Below are positions 1 to 12,060 of a stretch of 64,000 nt of DNA, in pieces. Location of the stretch: NCBI RefSeq assembly GCF_000715075.1, contig NC_134101.1:195010103-195074102 (forward strand). The letters run 5' to 3'. A program made the translations under genes and the position numbers. This stretch comes from Nicotiana tabacum. Taxonomy: Eukaryota > Streptophyta > Magnoliopsida > Solanales > Solanaceae. The number at the start of each line of letters is the position of its first letter. The stretch's first letter is position 1. The notes beneath the pieces are model-generated. The model saw only the letters and a list, made by a program, of their open reading frames with translations, did no database searches and was not told where the DNA came from.

Positions 1-1289
1 TCGCCACCTAATGATTTAAGGTGCGGTAGGACACCTATGAGGTTCATTTATAACTACGTTTCGGTAACCAGAGATAGGGTAAGGGCTTGAAATTATCCTA
101 AGGGGAAGGTGTTAGGCACCCCCCAGGATCTACTAGTGTGGTTCCCGGCCAGACAGTTTTTGTGAATTTGTGCAATTAGCAAATAGACAAGTATGGCTCA
201 AATAATAGGGGACTTAAGTTCAAGTACACAAGTGTTTGAAAACAATTAGCGAAAGGCAAAATGTTTGAAAAACAAGAATTACAATCTAAAGCATGCTTAT
301 GAATGTAAAAGGGGTGTCCTAGGTTTATATGTAATATGGATCACATTAATGCAATACACGGTATGACACTCCTCAAAAGAGGGGCTATACATGGTATTAG
401 CGCACCAGTCATCATATCTATATCTACCCTTTCCAGCCCATGAAGGTAATTAAAGCGAGGGTTGGTCTCGACCCCTACTGCATGCTGTTACCCGTCCCTT
501 CCTATCAGTCCCTGAGGAATTTGGGACTACTATCCCATAAGGAGGAGGTTCTAGGCAGACCCTTAGGTTTAAAGGCAAAATACTAAGCGACAAACAAGAA
601 CATATAGGACTGTATTTAGGGGAAAAACACAGAAACAAGTAGAAGACTCAGATATACCTCCACAAATAATACACCGAGATAGCATGACTTATACACAATT
701 AAGGTCTGAATTTAAAATCCTAAAGCAGGGTGTTTAAGTGATATCAGCAGGACCAGATTTAGTACATGACTCAGAAAAGAAGTCTGAATCAGGTCTGCTT
801 ACTGATTTTAACAGGTGATAATTAAACAAAGGTAGTTCTAGTTTTATTTAAGTTATTACCTAAGGCTTGCTTAGGCATAAAGCAAGATACAGTAGTTATT
901 CAAAATTATTGAAAGACGGTTTGGAGATTATTTTTTACCTTAAGAGCATGCTGTTCTAGTCCAATGCAGAGATTATTACCAGTTATTTTAAATAGGAGAA
1001 TCAAGTGTGAAGCTGTTTTTACCTCTTTTATAATCAGCAATTTACACTAAGTGTGAATGCAAATGCAAATAAGATCCTAAAACATGGTGTCTAAGGTGCA
1101 TGTATAAAACTCATGACGCAGAATTCCTAGAGCAGAATTTTTAAATGCATATGGTAGGATTGCAGAATTTCCTAAGAGCAGGATTTCTAAATGCATATGG
1201 TAGGATTGCAGAATTTACTAAGAGCAGGGTTTCTAAATGCACATGGCAGGATTGAAGAATTTCCCTAAGAGCAGAATTTCTAAGTGCAT
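1..1289 (-). mobile_element. Ogre-like element A, 3' LTR, outer part
   Basis: This stretch aligns base for base, with scattered differences, to about 19890-21130, which is the start of the other LTR of the same element. Roughly 100 bases of the LTR lie to the left of the window. The element reads on the minus strand, so this is the distal (U5) end of its 3' LTR. It contains the block next to the PBS in the other copy and several copies of a CCTAAGAGCATG/TTTCTAAATGC motif between 940 and 1289. Homology to the LTR stops abruptly after TAAGTGCAT at 1289, where a foreign LTR fragment begins. No coding capacity is evident. Confidence 0.85.
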
Positions 1290-4098
1290 GAATTACCGCT
1301 CCGTTTCCCCCATTTCTGCTTCTTTGTGGTTCGTTATCCGTATTTTATGGTGTCGGGTTGGTCGGATCGTGTCCGAAATAATTTTGGTAAGGTTTGAAAC
1401 ACTTAGTCTCTTTTAAAGAAGTTTAAGTTGGAAAAATCAATTGAATATTGACTTATGTGTTAGAGGGCTCGGATGCGAGTTCAGATGGTTCGGTTAGCTT
1501 CGAGAAGTGATTTATGGCTTAAGAGTGTGATCGGAATGGGGTTTGGAGGGTTACAGTAGTTTTAGGCTTGAATTGACGAAGTTGATATTTTGGCGATTTC
1601 CGGTTGATAGGTGAGATTTTGATATAGGGGTCGGAATGGAATTCTGAGAGTTGCAGTAGCTTCGTTGTGGCATTTGGGATGCATGTGTAAAATTTTAGGT
1701 CATTCAAACGTGGTTCGGTTGGGTTTTTGATCAAAAGCGTATTTCGGAAGAGTTTTGAAACTTAGTCTTGAATTCGATGTAATTTGATAGAATTGATGTT
1801 GTTTGAGGTGTTTTGATGATTGGAACAAGTTTGAATAAGGTATTGGGTTATGATTGTGCTTTTGGTTGAGGTCCCGGGGGCCTGCTCAGGTTGATTTTGG
1901 GTGGTTAACGGGAAAATTGAAGTGTAATTGCAGCTGTTGAAGTTTTTGCCTCTTCTGGTGTTTTCGCACCTGCGGTTTGGGGATCACAGGTGCAGTGCCA
2001 TATGTGCGGAATGGGAGCCGCAGAACGGATTTGAGAGGAAGATCCAGGAGCTGTGGATGCGGTAGTTGGACAGCACCTGCGGAGTTGCAGGTGCGGAGAT
2101 GGGATTATAGATGCGGAAGGGGCCCGTTAAGTGAGTTCCGCAGAAGTGGAAGAGAGACCACATATGCGGTACCACAGAAGCGGCAATGGTGCCGCAGATG
2201 CGGATTAACTAGGCAGAAAGTATAAAAAGGGTTCTTCGCGAATTTTGGGATATTTCACCATTTTTGACTTCGGCTTGAGAGCTTTTTGGGCAATTTGAGA
2301 GAGGGATTTCAAGAGAACTTCTTTGAGGTAAGGAATTTGGACCTAAAACTCGTTCCTATGCTATTATTTCATGGATTAGGGCTAGAAATTATGGAAATCA
2401 AAAGTTAAAATTGGGGAAACTAGGGCTTGAGAACTTAGGCCTTTAATTGTGGATTTTAGGGACCATTTGGGGTCGGATTTGAGAACTTTTGATATGTATG
2501 AACTCATGGGGAGATAAGGAATCTATTGGTGTGAAAATTTCTGATTTTTGAGACGTGGGCCCGGGGGTCGGGTTTTGGTAATTTCGGGAATTGTGCCCTT
2601 TGTTGATTGTTTTCGCTTGGGCTTTGTTCCCTTAGCATATGTTGACGTACTAATTCTGATTTTGGATACATTCGATGCGTGTAGAGGACGATTCGAGGGG
2701 CAAAGGCATCGCGAGCTAGAGATTTAGCCGGTTCGAGGCGAGTAATGATAATAAATGATGTTATGAGGGTTTGAAACCCCGGATTGCACATCGTAGTGCT
2801 ATGTTGAGGTGAGACACACACTGGATGACGGGCATGGGGTCGTGCACTACTGGGAATTGTGACTTGGTCCATCCCGATTGATGATTTTACCGCGTATTTG
2901 ACTGAAACTTATTTGCTATCATCATGATTTGGGCTGATTGCCATATTTGGGCTTCGTGCCAACTACTTGAACCCTTCAGGGACTTTTATTACTGTTTCCT
3001 CACTGTTTTGACTTATTACTTGAACTCAGTCATGTTATTTTCCACTGTTTTACTACTCAGCCATTTTTACTCAGTTTTTGATATTTAAATGATATTTTAA
3101 ATGATGTTTTGGGATGAGAAAGACTGTTTTACTATTGCCCGAGGGTTTGTGATGATTTTTGGACTGAGTAAGGCCGAATAGTTGTGAGGATACACTGATA
3201 CTGATATGAGGCTGAGGGCCTGCGATACATATATACTCCACGAGGTGGTTTGATTGATATGAGGCCGAGGGCCTAGATTTGATGCCACGAGATGGCTTGT
3301 TATTGTGCTTGGGCCGTAAGGGGCCTCTCCCAGAATTTGTACATCCCCAGTGAGCGCGGGTGCCCATTGTGATGTGAGATTGAGCCCGTGGGGCGGTATT
3401 GTTCTGAGATTGAGCCCGAGGGGCTGGTTCTGTTCTAAGATATTGCCCGAGGGGCAAAGTTATTGATACTGTGCCCGAGAGGCGAACTTCTATTTGTTAC
3501 TTATTCTTAAATATCTGTCAATTACCTGTTTTACTGGTTGAAAGATGATTTTATTTGACTTTTCACTGTTTCACTGCTTTTAAATGATTTTACTGCTTTA
3601 TTATAGCATGCCTTGTACTTTACGTGTTTTCTTACCTTCAGTCGTTATTTACATTTGTTACTCACTGAGTTGGAGTACTCACTTTACTCCCAGCACCCTG
3701 TGTGCAGATTCAGGCGTTGCTGGTTCTGCTCCCGAGTGCTGATCCTTCCAGCTTCAGGCGAGTTTTCGGAGATTACGAGGTAGCTGTTGGCGTCCGCAGC
3801 CCCGTGTCTCTACTCCTTTATCGCTTCTATTTCCCTTCAGACAATTGTTTTAGTTATGGATTTAGCAGAATTGTATTATGACTTATAGATACTCAAGACT
3901 AGTGACACCCTGGTTAGGGCTGTGTTGGGTTGTACTTCCGCACTTTATTGGCATTATTCGCTACTTAGTATTGCTATATCATGTTTTAGACTGTTTTTAT
4001 GTTATTTAACTTTTTAAAAAGTGAATTAGGTTTAATTGGCTGGCCTTGTCTTCACGAGAGGCGCCATCATGACCGAGTTCGGGTTTAGGGTCATGACA
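1290..4098 (+). mobile_element. Truncated Tekay-type LTR (fragment X)
   Basis: The right end carries the hallmark end of Solanaceae chromovirus LTRs: a GGCGCCATCATGAC motif at 4061-4074 and a terminal GGGTCATGACA at 4088-4098. The same end, GGGTCGTGACA, is seen at 57160 on the minus strand. The left end has no TG...GACCC start, so the LTR is 5'-truncated or was cut by the rearrangement that placed it here. The region 1960-2215 holds imperfect repeats built on a TGCGG/CACCTGCGG core, equivalent in position to the CGCAATTGCG cluster in element E's LTR. There are no PBS, PPT or genes. Family assignment is by recognition of the termini, not by alignment. Confidence 0.7.
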
Positions 4099-6023
4099 TC
4101 ATCATATCCATATCTACCCTTTCCAACCTGTGAAAGTAATTAAAGCGAGGGTTGGTCTCGACCCCTACTGCATGCTGTTACCCGTCCCTTCCTATCAGTC
4201 CCTTAGGAATTTGGGACTACTATCCCATAAGGAGGAGGTTCTAGGCAGACCCTTAGGTTTAAAGGCAAAATACTAAGAGACAAACAAGAACATATAACAT
4301 TGTATTTAGGGGGAAAACACAGAAACAAGTAGAAGGCTCAGATATACCTCCACAAATAATACACAGAGATAGAATTACTTATACACAATTAAGGTATGAA
4401 TTTAAAATCCTAAAGCAGGGTGTTTAAGTGATAACAGCTGGACCAAATTTATTACATGACTCAGAAAAGAAGTCCGAATCAGGCTTGCCTACTGATTTTA
4501 ACAGTTGATAATTAAACAAAGGCAGTTTCAGTTTTATTTAAGTTATTACCTAAGGCTTGCCTAGGCATAAAGCAAGATGCAGTAGTTATTCAAAATTATT
4601 GAAAGACGGTATGGAGATTATTTTTTACCTTAAGAGAATGCTGTTCTAGTCAAATGCAGAGATTATTACCAGTTATTTTAAATAGGAGAATCAAGTGTGA
4701 AGTTGTTTTTACCTCTTTTATAATTAGCAATTTACACTAAGTGTGAATGCAAGTGCAAATAAGATCCTAAAATATGGTGTCTAAGGTGCATGTATAAAAC
4801 TCATGACGCCGAATTCCTAGAGCAGAATTTCTAAATGCATATGGCAGGATTGCAGAATTTACTAAGAGCAAGGTTTCTAAATGCACATGGCGGGATTGAA
4901 GAATTTCCCTAAGAGCAGGATTTCTAAGTGCATAGACATAGAGCATGGATCAATGAATGAGGTGCTGAAGCAAGAAAAATAGGACCTAAGAACATGATTT
5001 CTAATGCATTGTATGAATCCTAAGCATAGTTTCTATTGCACAATTAGGAATATAAACCTAATAACATGTCTTCTACCCTTAACAAATTATAGCGTGCATA
5101 TTTACCCTATCCCTTTTTACTAAATACCCCAATACTTGTTTACAAATTATTACAGACCATGTGATTGAATTCCATAAATAGAAATGAAAAATAAGAAGTT
5201 ACAACTATAGGAAGTCTGATTTGGACTTCCTCTCTGAGTTATGTAATAAAGAACCTCAAATGCTAATGTTATTCCATAGCCTCTCTTATATCTGTGGGTG
5301 TCAGAGTTCCCTAAGGACCTCAAGGGATCCCGGGCAGTGCTCACACCCAGATTGCATAACCAAACAGAGTGAGTGCAGTGTGGAAGGGCCAGCTCTTATG
5401 TGTCCAAGTTCAGAGGGAGCTCTAGGGTCCCAAGTCGAGGCTCACACAAAAGGGGCAGAACCTAGTAGTCTAAGAGTATATGTGAGAGTGCTTGACATAG
5501 ATTTAAAGGAGTTGAGTTGGAAAACAATTTTGAAAACAACATGTTTGAAATAAGTTTTGTAAAACAGCAGAAGAGTTGCTTAGTGAAAACAGTTTTTTTT
5601 TGAAAGGGAAAGGGGATAGGAGCAACAACACACACATAATAAGTTCAGAGAGTAGTACAACTTCAGCAGTTACAATCAGGGAAGTAGGGTTGGGGACATA
5701 GAGGACCCAAATCAGAAACACATAATTAGTCATGAATTAGTGTTAATCAAGTACATTAGGAGACATACTAGTTGAGGGACATAAACATGAACAAGTAGAC
5801 ATGCTAATTATGTTTAGAACAAGGGAGGGCAGAATTTCAAGCATGCTGAGTAAAGCAGTAAACAAGAAGTGCAATTTAACAACATGAGCCATTAAGTCAA
5901 TGCAGAAAGAGACAAGGATTGACAAACAAGGGAACACATAGAGTTGTGTTGCAGAATTTGAACTAGGAACATACCAGTTGAAGAAGCAAAGTGCTGAAAA
6001 AGTAAAGCAATCAGAGTTCCATA

Positions 6024-6052
6024 GTCTAGCCTTGGCTTTTAGCCGGCTAGAC
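6024..6052 (-). promoter_or_regulatory. Leader hairpin in element A 3' LTR
   Basis: Two 8-base arms, GTCTAGCC (6024-6031) and GGCTAGAC (6045-6052), are perfectly complementary. Inside them GGCT and AGCC form four more pairs around a TTT loop, with a 2-base TT bulge on one side. It lies 102 bases downstream (minus-strand sense) of the putative TATA box, so it should fall near the start of the element's RNA. Function is unknown; equivalents occur in the three other Ogre LTR copies in the window. Confidence 0.6.
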
Positions 6053-6154
6053 AAAGCAGTAGCACAAGTATTAAAGAAAGAAAAGAGAGTTTGAGTGTGT
6101 ATGTGTGTGTTTTGAACTATTTTTGTTCGTGTGTTTAAAGAAAAGGGGATATAG

Positions 6155-6163
6155 TATTTATAG
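6155..6163 (-). promoter_or_regulatory. Putative TATA box, element A 3' LTR
   Basis: On the minus strand this reads CTATAAATA, close to the plant TATA consensus. It sits at the same place in both LTRs of A (also 22351-22359) and is followed by a CA- and CT-rich stretch typical of plant transcription starts. Assignment as the retrotransposon promoter is inferred from position and composition. Confidence 0.5.
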
Positions 6164-8129
6164 TTTTTGAAAACAGGTAGGAAAATAAGGTAACAAGTAC
6201 TAACTTATCATAATTATAGAAATAATACAAATTAGAATCAATTAAAGACCCAGACTCCCTTCAATTAGTGAGTCATAGTTCAAACGGGTGCCAGTTGTAT
6301 CAAATAAGGAAAAGAATTGCTCGTAAGACTGATTTTACCATAATAGGAATAGTAAAAGCATGTAGCATGTAATAAGGACTAAGTACAAAATATTTTCAAG
6401 TAAGGAAAGCATAATAACAACATATTGTGCACATAAACAGGGTAGAGTACAATTTGATTCTGAAAATTAGTTTAGAGAATCATAAATGAGATTGAAAATC
6501 ACAGGGAATTAGCACTAACTAAGGAAAGTATCACAAAAGTAAGGAAGCAATTTTGAAAAGTCAGTATAGAATTACAAGGAAAATACACAAAACTAAAGCT
6601 ATAGGTTTAAGGAGATTACACAGAATCACCATAAATTTTGTGAACAATCAGTAAAACAAATGGTCGGACCCATAAATGACACGGGTTTGGACAAAATCAA
6701 AGAAACCTTAAGAACAAATCAAAACAGGAAGCACAAGATCATATAGAACACACATAAAGCCCAGAAGGTTCATAATAGTCATGCAAACACACTGCAAATA
6801 AATTCAAACTTCGAATCGAACCTAGACGTATTAGGGTTTCTCAACAAAAAATGAATCGAGCCAAAAGGAAAGACTAAGGTAATGTTTAAACATACTAAAA
6901 ATCACAGTAATCAGAAAGAAATTATTTTTTTGCAAAAAGGGGTTTGAAACCCTAGTTTGGAAAATGAAAAAACTGTTTGAAATCGGAGAAACATTTTGAG
7001 GAAAACAAGTGAAAACCTTAAGAAACCCATAGATCCATCATAGATCTAAAAAGATCAGAGGATTTTTAGCTATGTTTTTTAGAAAATAAAAGAGACGAAG
7101 AAAAGATGGGTTAAAACTCATGGATACACCTAGATCGAAGACAGATCTAAAGAAAAATGGAGAATCTCAAGGGTTAAGATTTCAGAGAACCCAAAAAAGA
7201 TGAGAAAACATTAGATCGTTACCGGTTTTAGCCGGAAAGGCCATGGATCTGACTCGAACAACCATGGATGGCTGGAAAGTAGCATAAAAGACCAGGGATA
7301 GAAGTTGAGCAAGGTCTAGACTAGATCTCTTCGAGATCTTTCCCCGAGATCACAAAAATGGGTAGCCAGGAGACGTAGGAGACGTGTATACATCTCAAAC
7401 AGCCATGGGAATCCATGGATTGAGCGAGGATCGAACGGATTAGGGCTAGTTTGGGTGGCGTCAGCTAGGGTTAGCTTTAGGTTTCGGAGAAAGTTGGAGA
7501 GGAGAGGGGATTCAAGGGGGGCGGATTGTGAGAATGAGAGGGTTTGGGGGGGTCGTTTGGGTTAAAAAAAGGTATGAGTGAACGGTGGCCGTTGATCTCT
7601 GTGATCAACGACCAGGATGAGAAAGGGGTCTGGGTCGGGTAGGATTTAATTGGGTTAGGGTTGGGTTTTAATTAGAAATTGGGTTGGGAAATTGGGGTTT
7701 GAGTTGGCTATAATTAAAAGCCAAATTTGGCTATAATTTAAATAGCCATTGTTCCCTATTTAAATTATAAAAATAGTAAATGGTTTCTGAAAACTAATTT
7801 AAAAGGCTAAAATGATATATAATATCTAGTTAACAATTTATAAATATAGGATCCAATTTTATGCGTATAAAACACAATTAAACCTTAAATGGCTAATATT
7901 GTAATTATGTGCAATTTAGTTTTAAAAATACTAAATAAAATTGTAAAAATATGTAAAAATTACCTTAGCCATACTTTGTCATAAATATAAAAATACAATA
8001 GATGAATTATTAAAATAATAATTTTGAAAATACTTATTGGGGATTTTATTGGTAAAAAGAGAGAAAATAAATCAATTTAAAGCTTTAAAAATATGGAAAA
8101 AATAATAAAATACTACCAGATGGCATTAT

Positions 8130-8236
<107 letters not shown>

Positions 8237-8293
8237 ATTTTGAAGATATTTTGCATATTTAAAAAATATATAGGGAAAAATTGGGTATCAACA

Positions 8294-8306
8294 GCTGCCC
8301 CTCTTT
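8294..8306 (-). other. Polypurine tract of element A
   Basis: On the minus strand this reads AAAGAGGGGCAGC immediately before the LTR start TGTTGATACC. Position and purine run fit the plus-strand primer of an LTR retrotransposon and confirm that A is read on the minus strand. Confidence 0.75.
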
Positions 8307-10180
8307 ACCCGAAAAGGATGAAAGAGTTGTCGTGTAAAGATATGATGGCCAATTTTGACCGAGCGAAACGGTTTGAGAAGATTTAGGCCACACCCTGGCT
8401 TCTGAGTTGCCTACATATCCCTGATTTTATAGGAATTAGGCCATATGTAGTTTAGGATCCATCGTCGGAGTATACCAATGAAGCGGTTTCAAGAACGGAT
8501 GCAATATTTAGGGCCGGGTGAGTGGGAAATTTACGGGAATGGTTAGGTTCGATATGCCTGCGGGAACTGGAGCGTTATTTCTCCTACCAGTATGGCCGTT
8601 GCTCGTCGTCTTACATGCAAATAAGCAATACAAGCATATATTGTGCGTAAATTTTAAACATGATGCAAATTCCTATTGGACTGTGAATGTTGTCTTCAGA
8701 CGATAAGGATGACGTCCTTAAATCATGATGTCCTGGGCCATGAAGTGTATGATAAAGGATTTGCAGGCCATGAAATAATGTTCTCGGGCTATGAGGATGG
8801 TGCCTCCGAACCACGACGCCTTTGAATAATGACGTGCAAACGATTGAGAGAGATCCTCAGGCCATGACATGGTGTTCTCGGGCTATAAAGATGGGGCCTC
8901 CGAATAATGATGCCTTTGGATGAGTTGGTGATATTTCAGCCCATGAAAAATGCAGTAGCATGATGCGGACAAGACAGAGCTTAGTCTTGCGAATTGAAGG
9001 ATAGAGCTTAGCCCGTAAGAAAAGCGAGGTAAATGGTGCTTGAGATAGCGCTTAGTTTTGAAGAGAATGGGAGGCAAAGCTTAGCCTCAGAAGGCAGAAT
9101 GATAGCCTTATGCAAAGATGTGAATGCAGATGGAGGTAGAGCTTAACCTCGGAAGGAAGAATGGTAGCCTTATGCGAGAATGCAGATGGAGACAACGTTT
9201 AGTCTCGGAAGGCAGAATGGTAGCCTTATGCGAATTGGAAGGCAGAATGGAAGCCTTATGCGAATTGGAAGGAAGAATGGTAGACTTATGCAATGCAAAT
9301 GCAGATGGAGACAACATTTAGTCTCGAAAGGCAGAATAGTAGCCTTATGCAAATTGGAAGGCAGAGTGGTAGCCTTATGCAATGCAGATGCAGATGGAGA
9401 CAACATTTAGTCTCGGAAGGTAGAATGGTAGCCTTATGCAAATTGGAAGGCAGAATGGCAGCCTTATGTAGATTGGAAGGTAGAATAGTATCCTTATGCA
9501 AAAAAATAAAGTAAAAATGACAGTAGAGTTTTCTTAGCTAATAGTAGATTGCGACATTGTGATTACTGGGAGCATTGTGACTACGAAACATTTCTTGTGT
9601 GTGCTGATAGCAAATGTTGGCAAGTGCAACAGTTCTAAGAATCGTATTTTCGAACAATGTGTGTTCTATGGAGTACAACATGTTTAATGATTTCGCAATC
9701 CCCGTACCTGCATCCAAAGAGAATCGTGAGTTTTGTAAGGGGGAAGGTTAGTTCGTATCCCCGCTGGCTTTGCTTGACTCGTTCGGCTTAGCGTTGTTAA
9801 GCAAAGCAGTTTCAATAATGAACATGCATGATTTTGTAAAAGTATGACATAAAGGTGTAATTAAAAATAGATTTTAGATGAACCGACGACTGTGACGTAG
9901 TTCGGGACATTGCAACCTCTCATGCTACGGAATTTTGAGGGCATTCTGCCCCAGTTTGATGGGTTGACATTTCTGACTGTTGCTCGTGCGACAATTGACT
10001 GAAATTACTTTGGAATTTTTAGGGTCCTACTTAAAATTTTGCCCTAGATTCCAATTGCGGGGGGAAATGAAATTTTTATTGAATTGTGACCGAACCCATA
10101 GGGCTGTCTACATATCCCCTCTTAAACGAGAATCAGGTCAGGCATAGTTCAATTTACTTCATATAGGGAAAGCATAAAGA
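8307..10180 (-). other. 3' untranslated region of element A
   Basis: About 1.9 kb separate the end of integrase from the polypurine tract. No conserved reading frame is seen. Two copies of a ~90-base unit (around 8780 and 8873) share TTCTCGGGCTAT, GATGG and GCCTCCGAA, followed further right by a dense minisatellite (9039-9505). Tat-lineage elements are known to have long hypervariable 3' regions with tandem repeats, and this one fits. The remainder (9510-10180) is unique sequence without recognisable features. Confidence 0.7.
9039..9505. repeat. Minisatellite in element A 3' region
   Basis: A short unit with the core GGAAGGCAGAATGGTAGCC followed by TTATGCGAATT (about 30 bases) recurs roughly a dozen times. 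It alternates with a longer unit starting GCAGATGGAGACAAC and TTTAGTCTCGG. Together they form a crude higher-order repeat. Open frames on both strands here are products of the repeat, not genes. Confidence 0.9.
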
Positions 10181-11525
10181 TTACACATAGTAACACTTGA
10201 CTGCATCCGAATTGATTGGCTTTGGCTAGACTTCTCCGTCCATTTTTGCAAGTATGAGGGCTCCTCCTATCAAAACCCAGTATACCATGTGTGGACCCTG
10301 CCAGTTGGGAGAGAACTTCCCTTTGGCTTCATCTTAATGCGGAATTTTTTTCTTTAACACCAGCTACCCCGGTATGAACTGTTTTGGCTTGACTCTCTTG
10401 TTGAAGGCTCTGGAAATTTTGTTCTAGTAGAGTTGACCATGGGAGACTGCATTCATTCTCTTTCCATCTATAAGGGCTAGTTGCTCATAAGGACTTTTTA
10501 CCCACTCTACGTCGTCGAGCTCAACTTCTTGTATGATCCTTAGGGAAAGAATTTCTCCCTCAGCGGGAATGACAGCCTCTATACCGTAAACCAGCATACA
10601 GGGGGTTGCCCTGGTTGATGTGCAAATAGTGGTGCGATACCCCAATAGAGAAAATGATAATTTCTTGTGCCACTGCTTATGCTTCTCTATCATTTTCCTC
10701 AATATCTTCTTGATATTGTTGTTGGCGGCTTCTATGGCTCTATTCATCTGAGGCCTGTAGGCTATGGAATTCTTGTGTCTGATCTTGAAAGTTTCACACA
10801 TAGCTTTTATCAAGTCGCTGTTGAGGTTGGAGCCATTATCAGTAATGGTTGACTCTGGAATTCCGAATCGACAAACAATGCGGTCGCGGACAAAGTCTGC
10901 CACGACTTTCTTAGTCACTACTTTGTAAGATGCTGCTTCGACCTATTTGGTGAAATAGTCTATGGCTACTAGGATAAACCTGTATCCGTTGGAAGCGGCA
11001 GGCTCGATTGGTCCAATAACGTCCATTCCCCAGGCGGCAAACGACCACAGTGAGCTTGTTGTGTTGATCTCGCTCGGAGGTACCTTTATCATGTTTGCAT
11101 GAATCTGACAGCGATACCATTTTCGGACATACTGGATGTAGTCTGTTTTCATAGTCATCCAAAAGTAACCAGCCCGGAGTATCTTCTTTGCTAAGACAAA
11201 ACCATTCATATGTGGACCGCAGGTCCCAGCATAAATCTCTTCTAGCAGCCTGGATGCTTCCTTTACGTCGACACATTTCAATAATCCCAAATCGCGAGAC
11301 CTCATATACAGGATTCCTCCGATGTGAAGGAAGTTGTTGGACAATCTCCGAAGTGTGCATTTATGAGTTGGATTAGCAAGCTCTGGGTACTCTCCTTTTG
11401 CCAAATATTCTTTGACATCATGAAACCAAGGCTTTCCGTCTGCATGGGCACAGTAAGCTGGCTGATTATGTATTTTCACCCGAATGGGATCAATGAAATT
11501 CTTGTCTGGATGCTGTATCATAGAT
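10181..11525 (-). pseudogene. Integrase, element A (broken)
   Basis: Integrase would insert the element's cDNA into the genome. The minus-strand reading gives the N-terminal zinc region (GPHMNGF, then KWYRCQIH), then the catalytic core with the first Asp in GMDVIGPI (about 11025), the second in TDNGSN (about 10835) and the Glu in IEAANNN (about 10735). GYRTT, GIEAVIPAE and a terminal KCYYV before a TAA at 10181 complete the usual Tat integrase. Damage: TAG replaces the Trp of the FTKWVE motif near 10942, splitting the core, and further stops lie in the C-terminal part (10190-10424). One zinc-ligand Cys seems replaced by Trp (KWYRC where related copies suggest KCHQC, from family knowledge). 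It is the last gene of the polyprotein. Confidence 0.85.
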
Positions 11526-11905
11526 GATAGGGTAGCCAATGCATCGGCAAACTCATTCTGGATTCTGGGAACATGCTGGAATTCTATCTTCGTGAACCTC
11601 TTTCTCAATTCCTATACATGATGCAGATACGAGAGTATCTTGGAGTTCTTGGTCGTCCATTCTCCTCGTACCTGATGTATAAGCAAGTCTGAATCTCCAG
11701 TCACTAGCAGTTCTTGAATGTTCATGTCAATGGCCATTTTGAGTCCTAAGATGCAGGCTTCATACTCGGCCATATTATTAGTACAGGGGAACCTGAATTT
11801 TATAGACACCAGGATAATGCTGATCAGTTTCTAATACTAGGACTGCTCCTATGCCAACTCCCTTGAAGTTTGCTGCTCCATCGAAGAACATTCTCCAACC
11901 GTCAT
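11526..11905 (-). pseudogene. Second (plant aRNH-type) RNase H, element A
   Basis: Tat-lineage elements carry a second RNase H between the original RNase H and integrase, acquired separately and thought to do the RNA-strand removal. Here DGWRMFFDGAANFKG (first Asp), TNNMAEYEACILGLK (Glu), LLVTGDSDLLIHQVRGEW (Asp) and NEFADALATLSS (last Asp) are all present, so the catalytic carboxylates look intact. The reading is broken: the second strand of the fold is frame-shifted near 11800 and the frame has a stop between 11609 and 11612. It is flanked by the RT-RNase H region and integrase in the usual order. Confidence 0.8.
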
Positions 11906-12060
11906 AGGATTCTACAATGTCTTCTTCTATGAATGATGCCTCTTTATCAGGAAAATAAATTTTCAAGGGTTCGTATCCTACATCCACGGGGTTTTCAGCA
12001 AGGTGGTCGGCCAGTGCCTATCCCTTGACCGCTTTCTGAGTTACGTAAATAATGTCGAAC

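Noticed and set aside
1977..2225. Arg-rich 82-residue open frame
   Set aside because: Lies in the TGCGG repeat region of LTR fragment X; composition follows the repeat.
5221..5553. 110-residue plus-strand open frame (similar at 21458-21706)
   Set aside because: Antisense to the leader part of A's LTR; kept only because both LTRs derive from one sequence.
9108..9514. Six overlapping open frames on both strands with repeated peptides
   Set aside because: All are products of the minisatellite, whose unit length happens to keep frames open; no start context or homology.
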